In this document: one piece after another, positions 54,111 through 63,599 of the stretch
How positions within the stretch are numbered: the stretch's first letter is position 1
Layout of the letters: every line of letters starts with the position of its first letter
Assembly: GCF_001438655.1 (NCBI RefSeq)
Contig: NZ_JQBR01000009.1
Location: forward strand, 1-64,000
DNA length: 64,000 bases
Source: Pediococcus cellicola
GTDB taxonomy: Bacteria; Bacillota; Bacilli; Lactobacillales; Lactobacillaceae
Direction of reading: 5' to 3'
The notes under the pieces: model-generated
Told to the model about the DNA's origin: nothing
The model's database searches: none
What the model saw: the letters and a program-made list of their open reading frames with translations, nothing else
Made by a program: the position numbers and the translations under genes

Positions 54111-55772
54111 TTACTTTTCTTCAATTACAATACTGCCATGTGCTTCAATTGTGACGACATTGTCAACTAGTGAACTCGCTTTGTTGGAAAGTAACGTATG
54201 CACAACTTTCAGAGTTGGAATACGATATTTCACCGTCTGCGTACCAAAATTCACAATAACAAAGGCCCTTTGTTTATTTAACTTTCGTTCATAGGCATAA
54301 ATTTGAGGCTGCGTATCTAGTAACAAATAGCTTCCTGCCTCAAAAAGTGGCGAAGCTTTGATTTTCAATAGTGCCTTATAGAATTCCAGCTGACCATCAC
54401 TTTCCCGCAATGACTCTGCCGCCGTCACTTCATTATGTTCTGCCCAATTCCACGGATGATGGGTAGAAAAACCGACGTACTTGTCATTCTGCCATTGGAA
54501 GGGTCCCCTAGCCGTCATTTCGTCTTGTTGATTTAAAAGATCAATAATCTCTTGATCCGAGTATCCCTTTTCCTGCATAAACTGGATTAAATCTACGCCC
54601 CTTTGATCATGAAAATCCTTTAATTTTTTATACTTCAAATTACGCATGCCGATCTCTTCACCGTAATAAATAATGGGAACACCCCGTTGCAAATACATGC
54701 AGGCGGCCAACGCTTTGGGTAAATCTTGATCACTTTCATCAACGTGCAGGCGATCCAAAACGCGACTAATATCATGATTACCCCAGGTTAACGCGGGCAA
54801 ACTCGTTTGAGATAACACTGCCTCCCAAATCGAGAAAGTTTCTTTCAATCGTTTAACATCCAAATACCGAGGTTGGAAAAACATTGGCAGTTTTTTATCT
54901 TTTAATGGGTAAACCTCACCATAATTATCGGAAGTCACCACCATATCACACCCAAATTGTGAAGGTCGGGTATATTCAGCTGCTTGGTACGCATCGGCGG
55001 AAGAAGCTTCTCCCAAGAAAAAGACGTCTGGTTTATATGCTTTTACTGCCTTCACAAAATCCTTAAGATAGTTTTTAACTTCAGGTAAATTGGCATAAAA
55101 AGCCGAATCAACTGGATATTTTTCTTTTTGATTTAGAATTTGTTGTTCAAAATTTGCCTTAGCAATATGAATAAAAGCGTCCAATCGAAACCCATCTACA
55201 CCTTTATCAACCCAAAATTTAGCAATATCGGCCATCGATTTTCGAACTTCAGGGTTCTGCCAATTAAGATCAGGCATTTTTTTATCAAAAACATGACAAT
55301 AATATTGAGAACCGCCTTTAGGGTCTGGTGCCCAAACACTACCTCCAAAAAATGATCCCCAATTATTAGGTCGCTGTCCGTCTTTTTCCTGCCAAATATA
55401 ATATTCTCTAAAGATACTATCTTTATTTGCAATAGCATCCTGGAACCAAGGATGCTGATCTGAAGTATCATTGATAGGCAAATCCAAAATTAAATGCATA
55501 TTGCGTTTATGAATCTGTGTCACCATTTCTTTAAAATCATTCATATTCCCCAATAAGGGGTCAATTGCGAAATAATTCGAAACATCGTAGCCATTATCAA
55601 CCTGTGGGGAAACAAAAATGGGATTTAACCAAATCGTGTTTGCTCCTAGATTTTGCACATAGTCAAGCTTCTGGGTAATTCCAACTAGATCCCCAATGCC
55701 ATCATTATTAGAATCTTTAAAACTTTTAGGATAAATTTGATAAATTATTGCTTGTTCATACCAGTTACCCAT
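54111..55772 (-). CDS. GH13 oligo-1,6-glucosidase / glucan 1,6-alpha-glucosidase type
   Basis: A 553-residue cytoplasmic GH13 enzyme. DLPINDTSDQHPW (variant region I with Asp), DGFRLDAFIHI (Asp nucleophile about 192), FLGEASS (Glu about 250), WGNHDISRVLD (Asp about 322). Close paralog of the enzyme at 41149 (same length) but with motif differences, so a different linkage or chain-length preference is likely. AAAGGAGG is seven bases before the ATG at 55772; a longer reading starts inside the terminator. Confidence 0.9.
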   Translation of the reverse strand: MGNWYEQAIIYQIYPKSFKDSNNDGIGDLVGITQKLDYVQNLGANTIWLNPIFVSPQVDNGYDVSNYFAIDPLLGNMNDFKEMVTQIHKRNMHLILDLPINDTSDQHPWFQDAIANKDSIFREYYIWQEKDGQRPNNWGSFFGGSVWAPDPKGGSQYYCHVFDKKMPDLNWQNPEVRKSMADIAKFWVDKGVDGFRLDAFIHIAKANFEQQILNQKEKYPVDSAFYANLPEVKNYLKDFVKAVKAYKPDVFFLGEASSADAYQAAEYTRPSQFGCDMVVTSDNYGEVYPLKDKKLPMFFQPRYLDVKRLKETFSIWEAVLSQTSLPALTWGNHDISRVLDRLHVDESDQDLPKALAACMYLQRGVPIIYYGEEIGMRNLKYKKLKDFHDQRGVDLIQFMQEKGYSDQEIIDLLNQQDEMTARGPFQWQNDKYVGFSTHHPWNWAEHNEVTAAESLRESDGQLEFYKALLKIKASPLFEAGSYLLLDTQPQIYAYERKLNKQRAFVIVNFGTQTVKYRIPTLKVVHTLLSNKASSLVDNVVTIEAHGSIVIEEK

Positions 55773-55789
55773 CGCAGCTCCTCCTTTTT

Positions 55790-55803
55790 TGAAAACCTTT
55801 TCA
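55790..55803. promoter_or_regulatory. TGAAAAGGTTTTCA-type dyad before GH13 gene
   Basis: Arms TGAAAA and TTTTCA on the minus strand, similar to cre but with GG in the middle instead of CG. It sits just before the ribosome site. Confidence 0.3.
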
Positions 55804-55813
55804 TTTGCAAGCA

Positions 55814-55849
55814 TAAAAAATAAGCCTATCAAATGCAAGGCTTATTTTG
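55814..55849 (-). terminator. Terminator after the LacI regulator gene
   Basis: AATAAGCCT / AGGCTTATT stem with about 10-nt loop, T6 on the minus strand. Confidence 0.8.
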
Positions 55850-55851
55850 GA

Positions 55852-55865
55852 TGTTACCGATAACA
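55852..55865. promoter_or_regulatory. Operator-like TGTTACCGATAACA
   Basis: One change from the TGTTACCGGTAACA palindrome. It lies between the regulator gene and the GH13 pair, directly after the regulator stop codon. Confidence 0.65.
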
Positions 55866-56825
55866 TTATTTTGCTGCATCGCGAATCGTGCCCCCCATAC
55901 TAATTTGTGGTTCAAACATCAGTGAACCAGCTGAATCAACATGATTCATAATCTTATCCAGTAACCGATCTCCACAAGCCATTCCCATTTCTACAATGGC
56001 TTGTTTAACGGTTGTAATTTGTGGAAATGCCACCTGATTCAAAAAGACACCATCAAACCCCGTAACCCCATAATCTTTAGGAATTAGGCCGCCACAACTT
56101 TCAATTGCCCGTTCAGCACCCAAAGCCAATCGGTCAGACGCGCAAATGAAACAAGTATCGGGTTCAAACTTATCCCAGTTATCAACAACAAATTTTTGAG
56201 AGAGGTGACTATGATTGTCAAAGCGATGAATTTCCGGCAACATTTGGTTTTCTTGCAAAAGTTGTAAATAACCTGCCTCACGCGAATATTCAAACGATTC
56301 TCGACTATCCATACCAATGAATATCAATCGTTTATACCCTCGTTTTAAAGCTAAATTGGAAATCATAAAGGTTCCCGCTTTATTGTTAGTATCCACATAG
56401 TCAAATCCAAACCGATTTTCTCCAAAAATAACAAGTGGTTTTTTTAATTTTCCAACCCATTCAAAATCATCTTTTCGCATGCCGGTCACCACATAACCAT
56501 CACAATTACCAATATCAAAGTTTCTACGTGTAACTAACTGTAAGGAATACTGTTGCGCATCCAGTGCTCTGGCTATCCCAATCATCAAATTCATATAATA
56601 AGGTTCCGTCGTATCAATATCTTCCAACACACAGAATTTAATAATCCGTGTACTGTTATTTACCAAGGCCTTAGCAGCCACATTGGGATGATAATCTATT
56701 TCTCGCATGGCCTGATAGACTAATTGCTTTAAATCATCCGTTACTTTTTCTGGATGATTGATCACGCGGGACACAGTCATTTTTGAAACATTTGCCAATT
56801 TTGCGACATCATTTAAGGTTGCCAT
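55866..56825 (-). CDS. LacI-family regulator of maltose utilisation (MalR type)
   Basis: A 319-residue repressor. N-terminal HTH TLNDVAKLANVSKMTVSRVI (about 3-22), hinge VNNSTRIIKF, and a periplasmic-binding-protein-like ligand domain (about 60-319). By position it controls the GH13, ABC and mapA genes through the TGTTACCGGTAACA-type sites. The ATG at 56825 follows GGGGGAGAGACC; the longer reading has no ribosome site. A promoter TTGGTATAAT lies at about 56874-56865, and an AACCGGTT dyad (56906-56913) upstream may allow self-control. Confidence 0.92.
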   Translation of the reverse strand: MATLNDVAKLANVSKMTVSRVINHPEKVTDDLKQLVYQAMREIDYHPNVAAKALVNNSTRIIKFCVLEDIDTTEPYYMNLMIGIARALDAQQYSLQLVTRRNFDIGNCDGYVVTGMRKDDFEWVGKLKKPLVIFGENRFGFDYVDTNNKAGTFMISNLALKRGYKRLIFIGMDSRESFEYSREAGYLQLLQENQMLPEIHRFDNHSHLSQKFVVDNWDKFEPDTCFICASDRLALGAERAIESCGGLIPKDYGVTGFDGVFLNQVAFPQITTVKQAIVEMGMACGDRLLDKIMNHVDSAGSLMFEPQISMGGTIRDAAK

Positions 56826-57039
56826 TTGGTCTCTCCCCCTTACCAATTTTTTAACTAATATATTTATTATACCAAGTAATCCCTTACGAAATCGATTTTT
56901 TTTTAAACCGGTTATTTTCACTTTCTTTTTCCAAGTTCCACTTATCCTCACTTATTTTGTGCTACACTTTTACATGAGTTCAGGAAACTTAAAATTGATT
57001 GCGTTTAGATACCGATCGCATAATTAGGAGTGTGTAGAT

Positions 57040-58233
57040 TTGAAAAAAATTTTAGTTATCAACGCTGGGAGTTCTTCATTGAAATGGCAACTTTTTAATA
57101 TTGAAGGCCTTACTCTCATTAATAAGGGTGCCATGGAACGCATGCAAACACCCGAAGCCGTTTTTACTATTATTCGCAATGGCGAAAAAATTTCTCAACA
57201 AATCGCCAATTTAACTTACCAACAAGGCGTGGAGCTGTTATTCGATCAATTAAAACACCTTCACTTAATTCAAGATGTGACTGACATTGCTGCCGTCGGA
57301 CATCGCGTGGTTGCTGGAGGCACAACCTTCAAGCAACCTACCCAAATCACTACTAAAAATTTAGACCGTTTAAAGGCTTTAAATAAATATGCCCCGCTTC
57401 ATAATCCCGTTCAGGTTGCGTGCATCGAAACTTTAATGCAAGTTCTACCAGAATCAACGCCGCAAATTGCCGTTTTTGACAGTCAATTTTACCTAGATAT
57501 GCCAGAACAAAATGCCCTTTATGCGATTCCGTATGATTATTCCAAGAATTATCAAATTCGTAAATATGGTGAACACGGCATTAGCCACAGTTATATTTTG
57601 CACGAAACCGCTCGTTTTTTAAATAAGGACTATCATGACTTAAAACTTGTTACGCTTCATTTAGGCGGCGGATCTTCCATTACTGCTAGCAAGAATGGTA
57701 AACCGTTTGATACTTCAATGGGCTTTACTCCTCTGGAAGGGTTACCTATGGGTACGCGATCCGGTTCCGTCGATCCTGCTGTAGTTCCATTTCTAATGAA
57801 TGAATTACACGTTGATGCCAACGAAGTTATCAACATTTTTAACGAAAAGTCCGGACTACTGGGAGTTTCAGGTTTGTCCGCTGATATGCGTGATATCATG
57901 GCAAATGCCCCGACAAATACCCGTGCCAAACTCGCTTATGAAATGTTTGCGAGCGCTGTTGTGAAATATATCGGAGGTTATTTTACCGAGTTGGGTGGTC
58001 TAGATGCCATTGTGTTCACCGCCGGAATTGGTGAACACCAAACTGACTTGCGAACTGATATTATCAAACGACTAGCCGTCCTAGGCATTAAATTAGACGA
58101 AAACAGTAATCAGCAAGGAGCCGGTGAACGCGTCATTAGCGCCGATGATTCAAGTGTGAAGGTCTTGATGATTCCAACTAATGAAGAACTCGCAATCGCA
58201 CAAGCTGTCAAACAACTTACAAAATTAAACTAA
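57040..58233 (+). CDS. ackA: Acetate kinase
   Basis: Acetyl phosphate + ADP to acetate + ATP (or reverse), part of the acetate branch. The 397-residue product has NAGSSSLKWQ (about 7-16), GHRVVAGG, HLGGGSSITA, GTRSGSVDPAVV and FTAGIGEH. The start is TTG at 57040, nine bases after AGGAG. Monocistronic and divergent from the LacI gene. Confidence 0.95.
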   Translation: MKKILVINAGSSSLKWQLFNIEGLTLINKGAMERMQTPEAVFTIIRNGEKISQQIANLTYQQGVELLFDQLKHLHLIQDVTDIAAVGHRVVAGGTTFKQPTQITTKNLDRLKALNKYAPLHNPVQVACIETLMQVLPESTPQIAVFDSQFYLDMPEQNALYAIPYDYSKNYQIRKYGEHGISHSYILHETARFLNKDYHDLKLVTLHLGGGSSITASKNGKPFDTSMGFTPLEGLPMGTRSGSVDPAVVPFLMNELHVDANEVINIFNEKSGLLGVSGLSADMRDIMANAPTNTRAKLAYEMFASAVVKYIGGYFTELGGLDAIVFTAGIGEHQTDLRTDIIKRLAVLGIKLDENSNQQGAGERVISADDSSVKVLMIPTNEELAIAQAVKQLTKLN

Positions 58234-58235
58234 CA

Positions 58236-58308
58236 AAAAAGTGGCAAATTAGTCTTTTTCAGTGATAGATAGGATATCTACCCTAAAATCGATTAATTTG
58301 TCACTTTT
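58236..58308 (+). terminator. Terminator of ackA
   Basis: AAAGTGGCAAATTA / TAATTTGTCACTTTT long stem (one G-U) with a large loop that contains a smaller dyad (GATAGATAGGATATC), T-rich at the end. Confidence 0.75.
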
Positions 58309-58495
58309 ATTTGTTTGTTTTTCTAGAATATTGCAAAAGATACCAGCCACAATAACCAAAAGCCAATATACCGGCAATACCTATCCATAGACGATCTGAA
58401 AAGCTTCCTTGTCGAATTTGGTTTACGACAACACCCAGCAATCCGAGAATAATAAAAATATCGAAACCTAGTAAAATAATTGTAGAAATTTTCAT
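58307..58495 (-). CDS. Small membrane protein downstream of MATE gene
   Basis: A 62-residue protein with two transmembrane helices (about 4-22 and 33-53) and a basic tail. Starts at ATG 58495, eight bases after AAGGA, four bases after the MATE gene stop, so co-translation is likely. No family recognised; may be a partner of the MATE pump. Confidence 0.65.
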   Translation of the reverse strand: MKISTIILLGFDIFIILGLLGVVVNQIRQGSFSDRLWIGIAGILAFGYCGWYLLQYSRKTNK

Positions 58496-58499
58496 TTGT

Positions 58500-59876
58500 T
58501 TAATCCTTCTTTTCATCCGGAATCGGGACCCTTTGTTTTAATCCCTTGGCACCACGCAAATTACGAATGGTTCGTAAAAATGAGACGACAAGGACTGCAT
58601 TTGAGGCCGCCCATGCTAATGGATTTGCAAAACAGGCACTGACAAATCCAAACATTGGTACCATCACAGCCCCAATAAAGATTCGCGAGGCAAGTTCGGC
58701 CACACCTGCCATCGTTGGCGCAAAGCTTTGACCAAGCCCTTGTAGCGCATATCTCACCACAAACAATATGGACAACAAGAAGTAAGCTGAGCTGACAACC
58801 CAGAAGTAAGTTTGTGCTAACTGTGTGACGTGTGGTTCCGAATTACCAATAAATAAGTTAACAAGTGTATGACTATTTAAAATAATCAACGCGGCAACGA
58901 CTACGCTATAAGCAATAGTCACAATCAAACACTGACGAATACCAGCTAAAATGCGGTCATAGTTTTTGGCTCCAAAATTTTGTGCCGTAAACGTCGCCAT
59001 CGTAATACCTAAAGAAGCCATCGGTTGCGTTGCCAGCTGGTCCACTTTACCAGCAGCTGTATAAGCCGCAATCGATTGCGGTCCCAATTCATTTAAAGAA
59101 ACCTGTAAAATGATTGAACCAATGGCAATGATTGAGGCCTGAAATCCCATTGGTAAGCCAATACGTAATTCTTCTAAAATGATTTTGCGATCAATTTTCA
59201 TATCTTGACGAGTGACATTTAGTTCAGGAATGCGTCGCTCAATATACCAAATACAGAGGACACACGAAACAAGTTGTGCCGTAACTGTAGCAATACCAGC
59301 TCCCGCAATGCCAAAATGAAAACCAATAATAAGGACAATGTCTAAAATAACATTTAAAACCGCTGCAATAATCAAAAAGATTAGCGGTGTGCGACTGTTA
59401 CCTAAAGCGCGTAACATATTGGAAAATAAATTAAAAAACATTGTGACCGTAACACCAGCAAACAAAATACTAATAAAAGTTTCTGCCCCTGAGAGTAACA
59501 CACGTGGTGTTTGCATGACCTCTAGTAGCGGTCGTGCAAAACTCACACTGAGTACAGTTAAGATGACACTGGTTGCCGCACAAATCCAAATACTATTCGC
59601 AAAGCTCTTCTTAACACCCTTCAAATCACCATTACCAAAATCCTGAGCTGTAATAATAGATAGGCCAGTTGTCATTCCCTGTGCGAACCCAATAATCAAG
59701 AAGCTTAGCCCACCAGTTGCGCCGACTGCAGCCAAAGCATTCACTCCGACGGCTCTGCCGACAATAAGCGTGTCTGACATGGTATAAATTTGTTGAAAAA
59801 TATTTCCTAAAAATAACGGAATGCTAAAAAAGATAATTCCTTTAATTGGACTGCCCTTAATGAGCGAATTGTCCAT
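58500..59876 (-). CDS. MATE-family efflux transporter
   Basis: A 458-residue membrane protein with about twelve helices in two repeats. Family marks: PLFLGNIFQQIYTMSDTLIV near the start, FNLFSNMLRALGNSRTPL and the second-half GMQASI-like PMGFQASIIAIGSII. Exports cationic drugs or metabolites with Na+ or H+. AGGGAGG lies before the ATG. Confidence 0.9.
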   Translation of the reverse strand: MDNSLIKGSPIKGIIFFSIPLFLGNIFQQIYTMSDTLIVGRAVGVNALAAVGATGGLSFLIIGFAQGMTTGLSIITAQDFGNGDLKGVKKSFANSIWICAATSVILTVLSVSFARPLLEVMQTPRVLLSGAETFISILFAGVTVTMFFNLFSNMLRALGNSRTPLIFLIIAAVLNVILDIVLIIGFHFGIAGAGIATVTAQLVSCVLCIWYIERRIPELNVTRQDMKIDRKIILEELRIGLPMGFQASIIAIGSIILQVSLNELGPQSIAAYTAAGKVDQLATQPMASLGITMATFTAQNFGAKNYDRILAGIRQCLIVTIAYSVVVAALIILNSHTLVNLFIGNSEPHVTQLAQTYFWVVSSAYFLLSILFVVRYALQGLGQSFAPTMAGVAELASRIFIGAVMVPMFGFVSACFANPLAWAASNAVLVVSFLRTIRNLRGAKGLKQRVPIPDEKKD

Positions 59877-60027
59877 TATAACCCCTCCCTAGTGAGGATC
59901 ATTTTTCGATAACAATTTTTACTCCATAATTAAGTCTATACTACCTTGTTTATGATAAAAAACAACTTCAAACTTCATTTTTTATTGTCACACATTATAC
60001 AAGCCTTGAAAAATTTTGGTTTAAAAC

Positions 60028-60074
60028 GCTAAACGGCATGATCCCTAGGAATAGGAATCATGCCGTTTAGACAA
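60028..60074 (-). terminator. Terminator of first LysM gene
   Basis: Perfect 14-bp stem CTAAACGGCATGAT / ATCATGCCGTTTAG with about 14-nt loop. The T run after it (CGTTTTAAACC) is weak. Confidence 0.7.
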
Positions 60075-60127
60075 TGTCTGATCATATTTTTTTATTGATT
60101 TTTAGTAACGATCGATTTATTTGCTTT

Positions 60128-60811
60128 TTAGTTTAAAGCCCAAGCACCCATGCCTTGTACTTTGTACAAACTTACAGCGGCATCAACTTGTTGTTGAACA
60201 GAACCACCACTAATGTGCATGTTCTGGAATAAACCATAAGCACCACTAGAACTATTACGAACTGATGGTTGCCAGTTAGATTCACGCTGGATAATAGCAT
60301 TCCAAGTTGATGCAGGAACATTTGTACGTGATGACATTTGGCTCAAGACATAACTCTTCAAGTTGCTACCAGTGTATGAAGCTGATGAGCTTGTTGAAGT
60401 TGATTGTGTCTTAGCAGCTGCTTTTTGTTGTGTAGAAGCAACTGACTTGTAGCTTTGTGTGTTCTGTGAACTCTGAGTTGACTGCACATTTTGGTTACTT
60501 TGAGTATTAGCAGTATTTGCTGATTGTGTGGCTTGTGTCTGCTTTGTTGAAGCAGCTGAGTTATCACTATCAGTCTTGATAAGTAATTGCTGACCAACGT
60601 AAATCAAGTTAGCATTTGCAATGTTGTTATCTTTTGCTAATTGTTGATAATTTGAATCCTTCTTGAAGTTATACTCGATTTCAGAAAGTGTATCTCCTGA
60701 TTTAACCGTGTATGTTTCATCGGCGCTAGCGGCAGTTGTCAATGCAACTGTACCTAAAGCGATAGCTGATAAAAATGCAACTGTATACTTAGTAAAATTT
60801 TTTAACTTCAT
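60128..60811 (-). CDS. Secreted LysM protein with IsaA/SceD-like transglycosylase domain
   Basis: A 227-residue exported protein. Signal peptide 1-30 (cleavage around ASA-DET), LysM domain about 32-76 ([16 protein letters not shown]), a Gln/Ser/Thr linker about 80-145 and a C-terminal domain about 150-227 ([52 protein letters not shown]) like IsaA/SceD lytic transglycosylases; the Glu in QRESNW is the likely acid. It would cut peptidoglycan during growth. Its twin is directly upstream with a shared N terminus. Confidence 0.88.
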   Translation of the reverse strand: MKLKNFTKYTVAFLSAIALGTVALTTAASADETYTVKSGDTLSEIEYNFKKDSNYQQLAKDNNIANANLIYVGQQLLIKTDSDNSAASTKQTQATQSANTANTQSNQNVQSTQSSQNTQSYKSVASTQQKAAAKTQSTSTSSSASYTGSNLKSYVLSQMSSRTNVPASTWNAIIQRESNWQPSVRNSSSGAYGLFQNMHISGGSVQQQVDAAVSLYKVQGMGAWALN

Positions 60812-61007
60812 GTAAATAATAATCTCCTCTTTAATTCTCTTTTTTTAACCAACGCTAGCTATGATACAGGACCAACTTTTCGCTAGGATTTCACGTATAT
60901 AACTATTTTGCTATTTTTGTAATACTTTGTAACATAATCTCAATGTTAAGCGCTTCATACTTGTTCTCGCTTAACATCGCTAGACCCGGATTGAGCCTCT
61001 TAAAAAT

Positions 61008-61036
61008 AATAAAACCACCTATTTAGGTGGTTAATT
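61008..61036 (-). terminator. Terminator of second LysM gene
   Basis: AACCACCTAAATAGGTGGTT palindrome followed by TTATTATTTTTAA. Confidence 0.8.
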
Positions 61037-61051
61037 TGAACTTTTTATAGT

Positions 61052-61735
61052 TTAGTACCAGCCATTTGCTTGCCAGAATGACTTAGCAGCTGACCATGAA
61101 CCATAACGTGATGACACATATTTGTTGGCTACTTTTTCTTGATTAGCAGCAGAGTAATCACCATTTAAGTAAGAAGAACTTAATTGATATTTACCAATAT
61201 ACTGACCATTACGAGCTGTATATGAACCACCAGATTCTTTATTAGCAATCCAAGCCTTGGCAGATGAATCACCACCGGTTGCTGCTGTTGTAGTCTTAGT
61301 TGCTGTTTGTTGACTCGTTTTGTTTGAACTTTGTGTTGTTGTATTTTGCGTGTTAGCTGAATAATTTGCTTTTTGTGTATTAGCTGAATAGTTCGTCTTG
61401 GCAGACGTATTCGTTTTTACAGTCGAAGCGGTATTCTTAACAGCTGGTGTTGTTTGTACTTCATGTTGTGTGGCTTGTTTAATTTCACCATCACTCTTAA
61501 TTAACAATTTTTGACCCACATAGATTAAGTTAACGTTCGAAATCTTGTTAGCCTTTGCTAATTGATCATAATTTAAATCGTGATTGAATTGGTATTCAAT
61601 TTCGGAAAGTGTATCACCAGATTTAACGGTATATATTTCATCCGCACTGGCAACAGTTGTTAAAATAGTTGAACCTAATGTCACAGTTGAAAATAAAGCG
61701 ACTGAAAATTTAGTAATTTTGCTTCTTAATGTCAT
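61052..61735 (-). CDS. Secreted LysM protein, aggregation-promoting-factor (Apf) type
   Basis: A 227-residue exported protein, same length as its neighbour. Signal peptide 1-31, LysM about 33-77 ([16 protein letters not shown]), a Thr/Asn/Ala repeat linker (NYSANTQK repeats), and an Apf C-terminal domain about 160-227 (AWIANKESGGSYTARNGQYI, GKYQLSSSYLNGDYS, SWSAAKSFWQANGWY). Apf proteins are abundant surface proteins that affect cell shape and aggregation; lytic activity is possible (Glu in NKESGG). It has its own terminator and leader. Confidence 0.9.
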   Translation of the reverse strand: MTLRSKITKFSVALFSTVTLGSTILTTVASADEIYTVKSGDTLSEIEYQFNHDLNYDQLAKANKISNVNLIYVGQKLLIKSDGEIKQATQHEVQTTPAVKNTASTVKTNTSAKTNYSANTQKANYSANTQNTTTQSSNKTSQQTATKTTTAATGGDSSAKAWIANKESGGSYTARNGQYIGKYQLSSSYLNGDYSAANQEKVANKYVSSRYGSWSAAKSFWQANGWY

Positions 61736-61921
61736 ATTGATAAAATCCTCCTGATTGCGTTTGTGATTTAATTTATGTTGCTATCCTACCTCCTGTTTTT
61801 TACAGACTGATGACTAGAACATATCAATTTAGCCCTTTTTTGAAACGATTCGTAACCGTTAGTTCAAAAAAGAGGTGTCAGCGCCGGTATTAACCTATTT
61901 TCATACCGACGAAAATCTAGC

Positions 61922-61975
61922 CAAAACAAAAAGAAAGTTGGAAATTTTTGTAAAATTTCCGACTTTCTTGCTTAA
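61922..61975 (-). terminator. Terminator of acetyltransferase gene
   Basis: AGAAAGT-GGAAATTTT / AAAATTTCC-ACTTTCT stem, then TTTTGTTTT. Confidence 0.85.
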
Positions 61976-61989
61976 ATAACCTGATTTAC

Positions 61990-63174
61990 TTAAAAATAAT
62001 CCCATAACATTGGCGAATCTGCTTGCAAGGCATTCCCCAAATTTTGAACAGCGTCTAAATTTCCTGAAATGGCCCCCACACGTTTTAAGTACATTAATTG
62101 ACGGTACCCCATTAAAGCTTTCGTCAAGTTTTGAATATCTAAATGAATATCAGCCATGTTACGTTCGTTTTCGCTCACTTTTTCAAAACTTGTGCCATTA
62201 ACATTGACCTTCAATCGCCAAATGCCATTATTTTGTGGAATCAAGGCATCCCGAATTCCTAAACGTAAGGACTTTACTTTTTGAACAAATGGATAATCCG
62301 CTATGAATTTTTGTAAATTAATAATTCGCGCCATCATATATGGTTGAATACTTACATTTACTGCATACGGATTTGCCATCACATCTGGATAGCCCTTGGG
62401 GTCGCCATCAGCATACTCAAAATTAGCAAACATAGATTCATGCTGACAAATAAATCTTAATAAGTACTGATAACTAATCTGATTTGTATACATTAATTCT
62501 TGAATTTTAAAGGTGTCGCCTCGGGTTTCATAAATCACATAGCCGGCAGCACTCTGATCATCCTCTAAATACACGCCAACTTGCCAGCGGGGATGCTTTA
62601 AGACTAAATAATGCCACCACCATGCTGCTCGTTTAAGGCCACCATGGCGACTTTGCTCATTATTTTCATAAACCTCGTCAATTAAAGTAATAGCTTCACT
62701 CAACGGTAATCTAAGAAAAGTGCCTCGCTCCTCAGCAAGCTTAATTCGTGGTAAATCCGTATTATGAATCCGATAAACGGCTCGATCGAAAACTTCTTCA
62801 TAACCAAAACGACGATAAAACTCATAAGAAAACGGTGCTAAGTAAGATAAAGCCACACCATCTTTACGCATATCCGAAAATGCTTGCTGCATCAAAGCCG
62901 TAATAGCGCCATGACCACCAAATTCTGGATAGCTCATCACATCCCCAATCCCATTCATTTTGTAGCCCACACCGTGAAAGTTAACTTTAAATGGTATGCT
63001 GAGCATTCCACTGCTTAATTTATTCTCGTGAAAAAGGCCGTACACATGTGAATGTTCATAACGGTCATTGAAAAAAGCCTGCCGTTGCGCACTATCCTCA
63101 TTATTAAAGGCATACAAATAAAGCTGATAAAATGCCTGTAATTCTTTTTTGGTAAGCTGCTTAATCTCACTCAT
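61990..63174 (-). CDS. Eis-type GNAT acetyltransferase
   Basis: A 394-residue protein of the Eis family: N-terminal GNAT domain (about 1-145; GIGDVMSYPEFGGHGAITALM), a second GNAT-like domain (about 160-270) and a C-terminal SCP2-like lipid/sterol-carrier domain (about 290-394). Eis acetylates amines of aminoglycosides or proteins in mycobacteria; the substrate here is unknown. GGGG before ATG at 63174. Single gene with the small membrane protein 15 bases upstream on the same strand. Confidence 0.85.
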   Translation of the reverse strand: MSEIKQLTKKELQAFYQLYLYAFNNEDSAQRQAFFNDRYEHSHVYGLFHENKLSSGMLSIPFKVNFHGVGYKMNGIGDVMSYPEFGGHGAITALMQQAFSDMRKDGVALSYLAPFSYEFYRRFGYEEVFDRAVYRIHNTDLPRIKLAEERGTFLRLPLSEAITLIDEVYENNEQSRHGGLKRAAWWWHYLVLKHPRWQVGVYLEDDQSAAGYVIYETRGDTFKIQELMYTNQISYQYLLRFICQHESMFANFEYADGDPKGYPDVMANPYAVNVSIQPYMMARIINLQKFIADYPFVQKVKSLRLGIRDALIPQNNGIWRLKVNVNGTSFEKVSENERNMADIHLDIQNLTKALMGYRQLMYLKRVGAISGNLDAVQNLGNALQADSPMLWDYF

Positions 63175-63189
63175 GTACTGGACCCCTTT

Positions 63190-63378
63190 TTATCTTTTTG
63201 TTTGCTCTCTCAATTTAGCTACACACCAACCCAATCCTGTAAATAGAATAGTGCCACCGACCATCACGAGTTGCTGACTAGAAATAGCCTTAAAAGATAC
63301 CTGGGTTGCCACGAAAGCTAAACTACCTAAAACACCTGTGCCTATTAGGCCGAGCTCCATTATTTTTATTGGTTTCAT
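63190..63378 (-). CDS. Small membrane protein, 62 residues
   Basis: Two hydrophobic helices (about 7-26 and 36-55), short basic tail KLREQTKR. GAAGGA is before the ATG. No family recognised. Probably co-transcribed with the Eis-type gene 15 bases downstream. Confidence 0.6.
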   Translation of the reverse strand: MKPIKIMELGLIGTGVLGSLAFVATQVSFKAISSQQLVMVGGTILFTGLGWCVAKLREQTKR

Positions 63379-63560
63379 ATTTTTCCTTCTATATTATATA
63401 TTTTTTTCAAACAGCCGTGTGACTTTATTTTCAAACCGTGATCATTTTTAATTTTGTTTGTCTTCTTTTATGAAGAATCGATTGCAGTCTTGTCATTAAG
63501 CATGCCTACGCCTTTTTTCCTATTTTAATTTAATGCTAATTTTTTTATTCTTGATAGCGA

Positions 63561-63574
63561 CCAAGGGCCCTTGG
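63561..63574. promoter_or_regulatory. Palindrome CCAAGGGCCCTTGG before sigH-like gene
   Basis: Perfect 14-bp dyad ten bases before AAGGAG. Possible operator, or a hairpin controlling initiation. Confidence 0.5.
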
Positions 63575-63599
63575 ATCTTTACTTAAGGAGATTCAAGAA

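Noticed and set aside
56995-57024. TTGATT-18-CATAAT as promoter of ackA
   Set aside because: It would start transcription after the ribosome site, so it cannot serve ackA.
60899-60945. Possible WalR box TGTAAT-TGTAAC before a LysM gene
   Set aside because: The two half-sites are 10 bases apart instead of the 11-bp period of WalR sites, and the neighbour gene lacks a copy.
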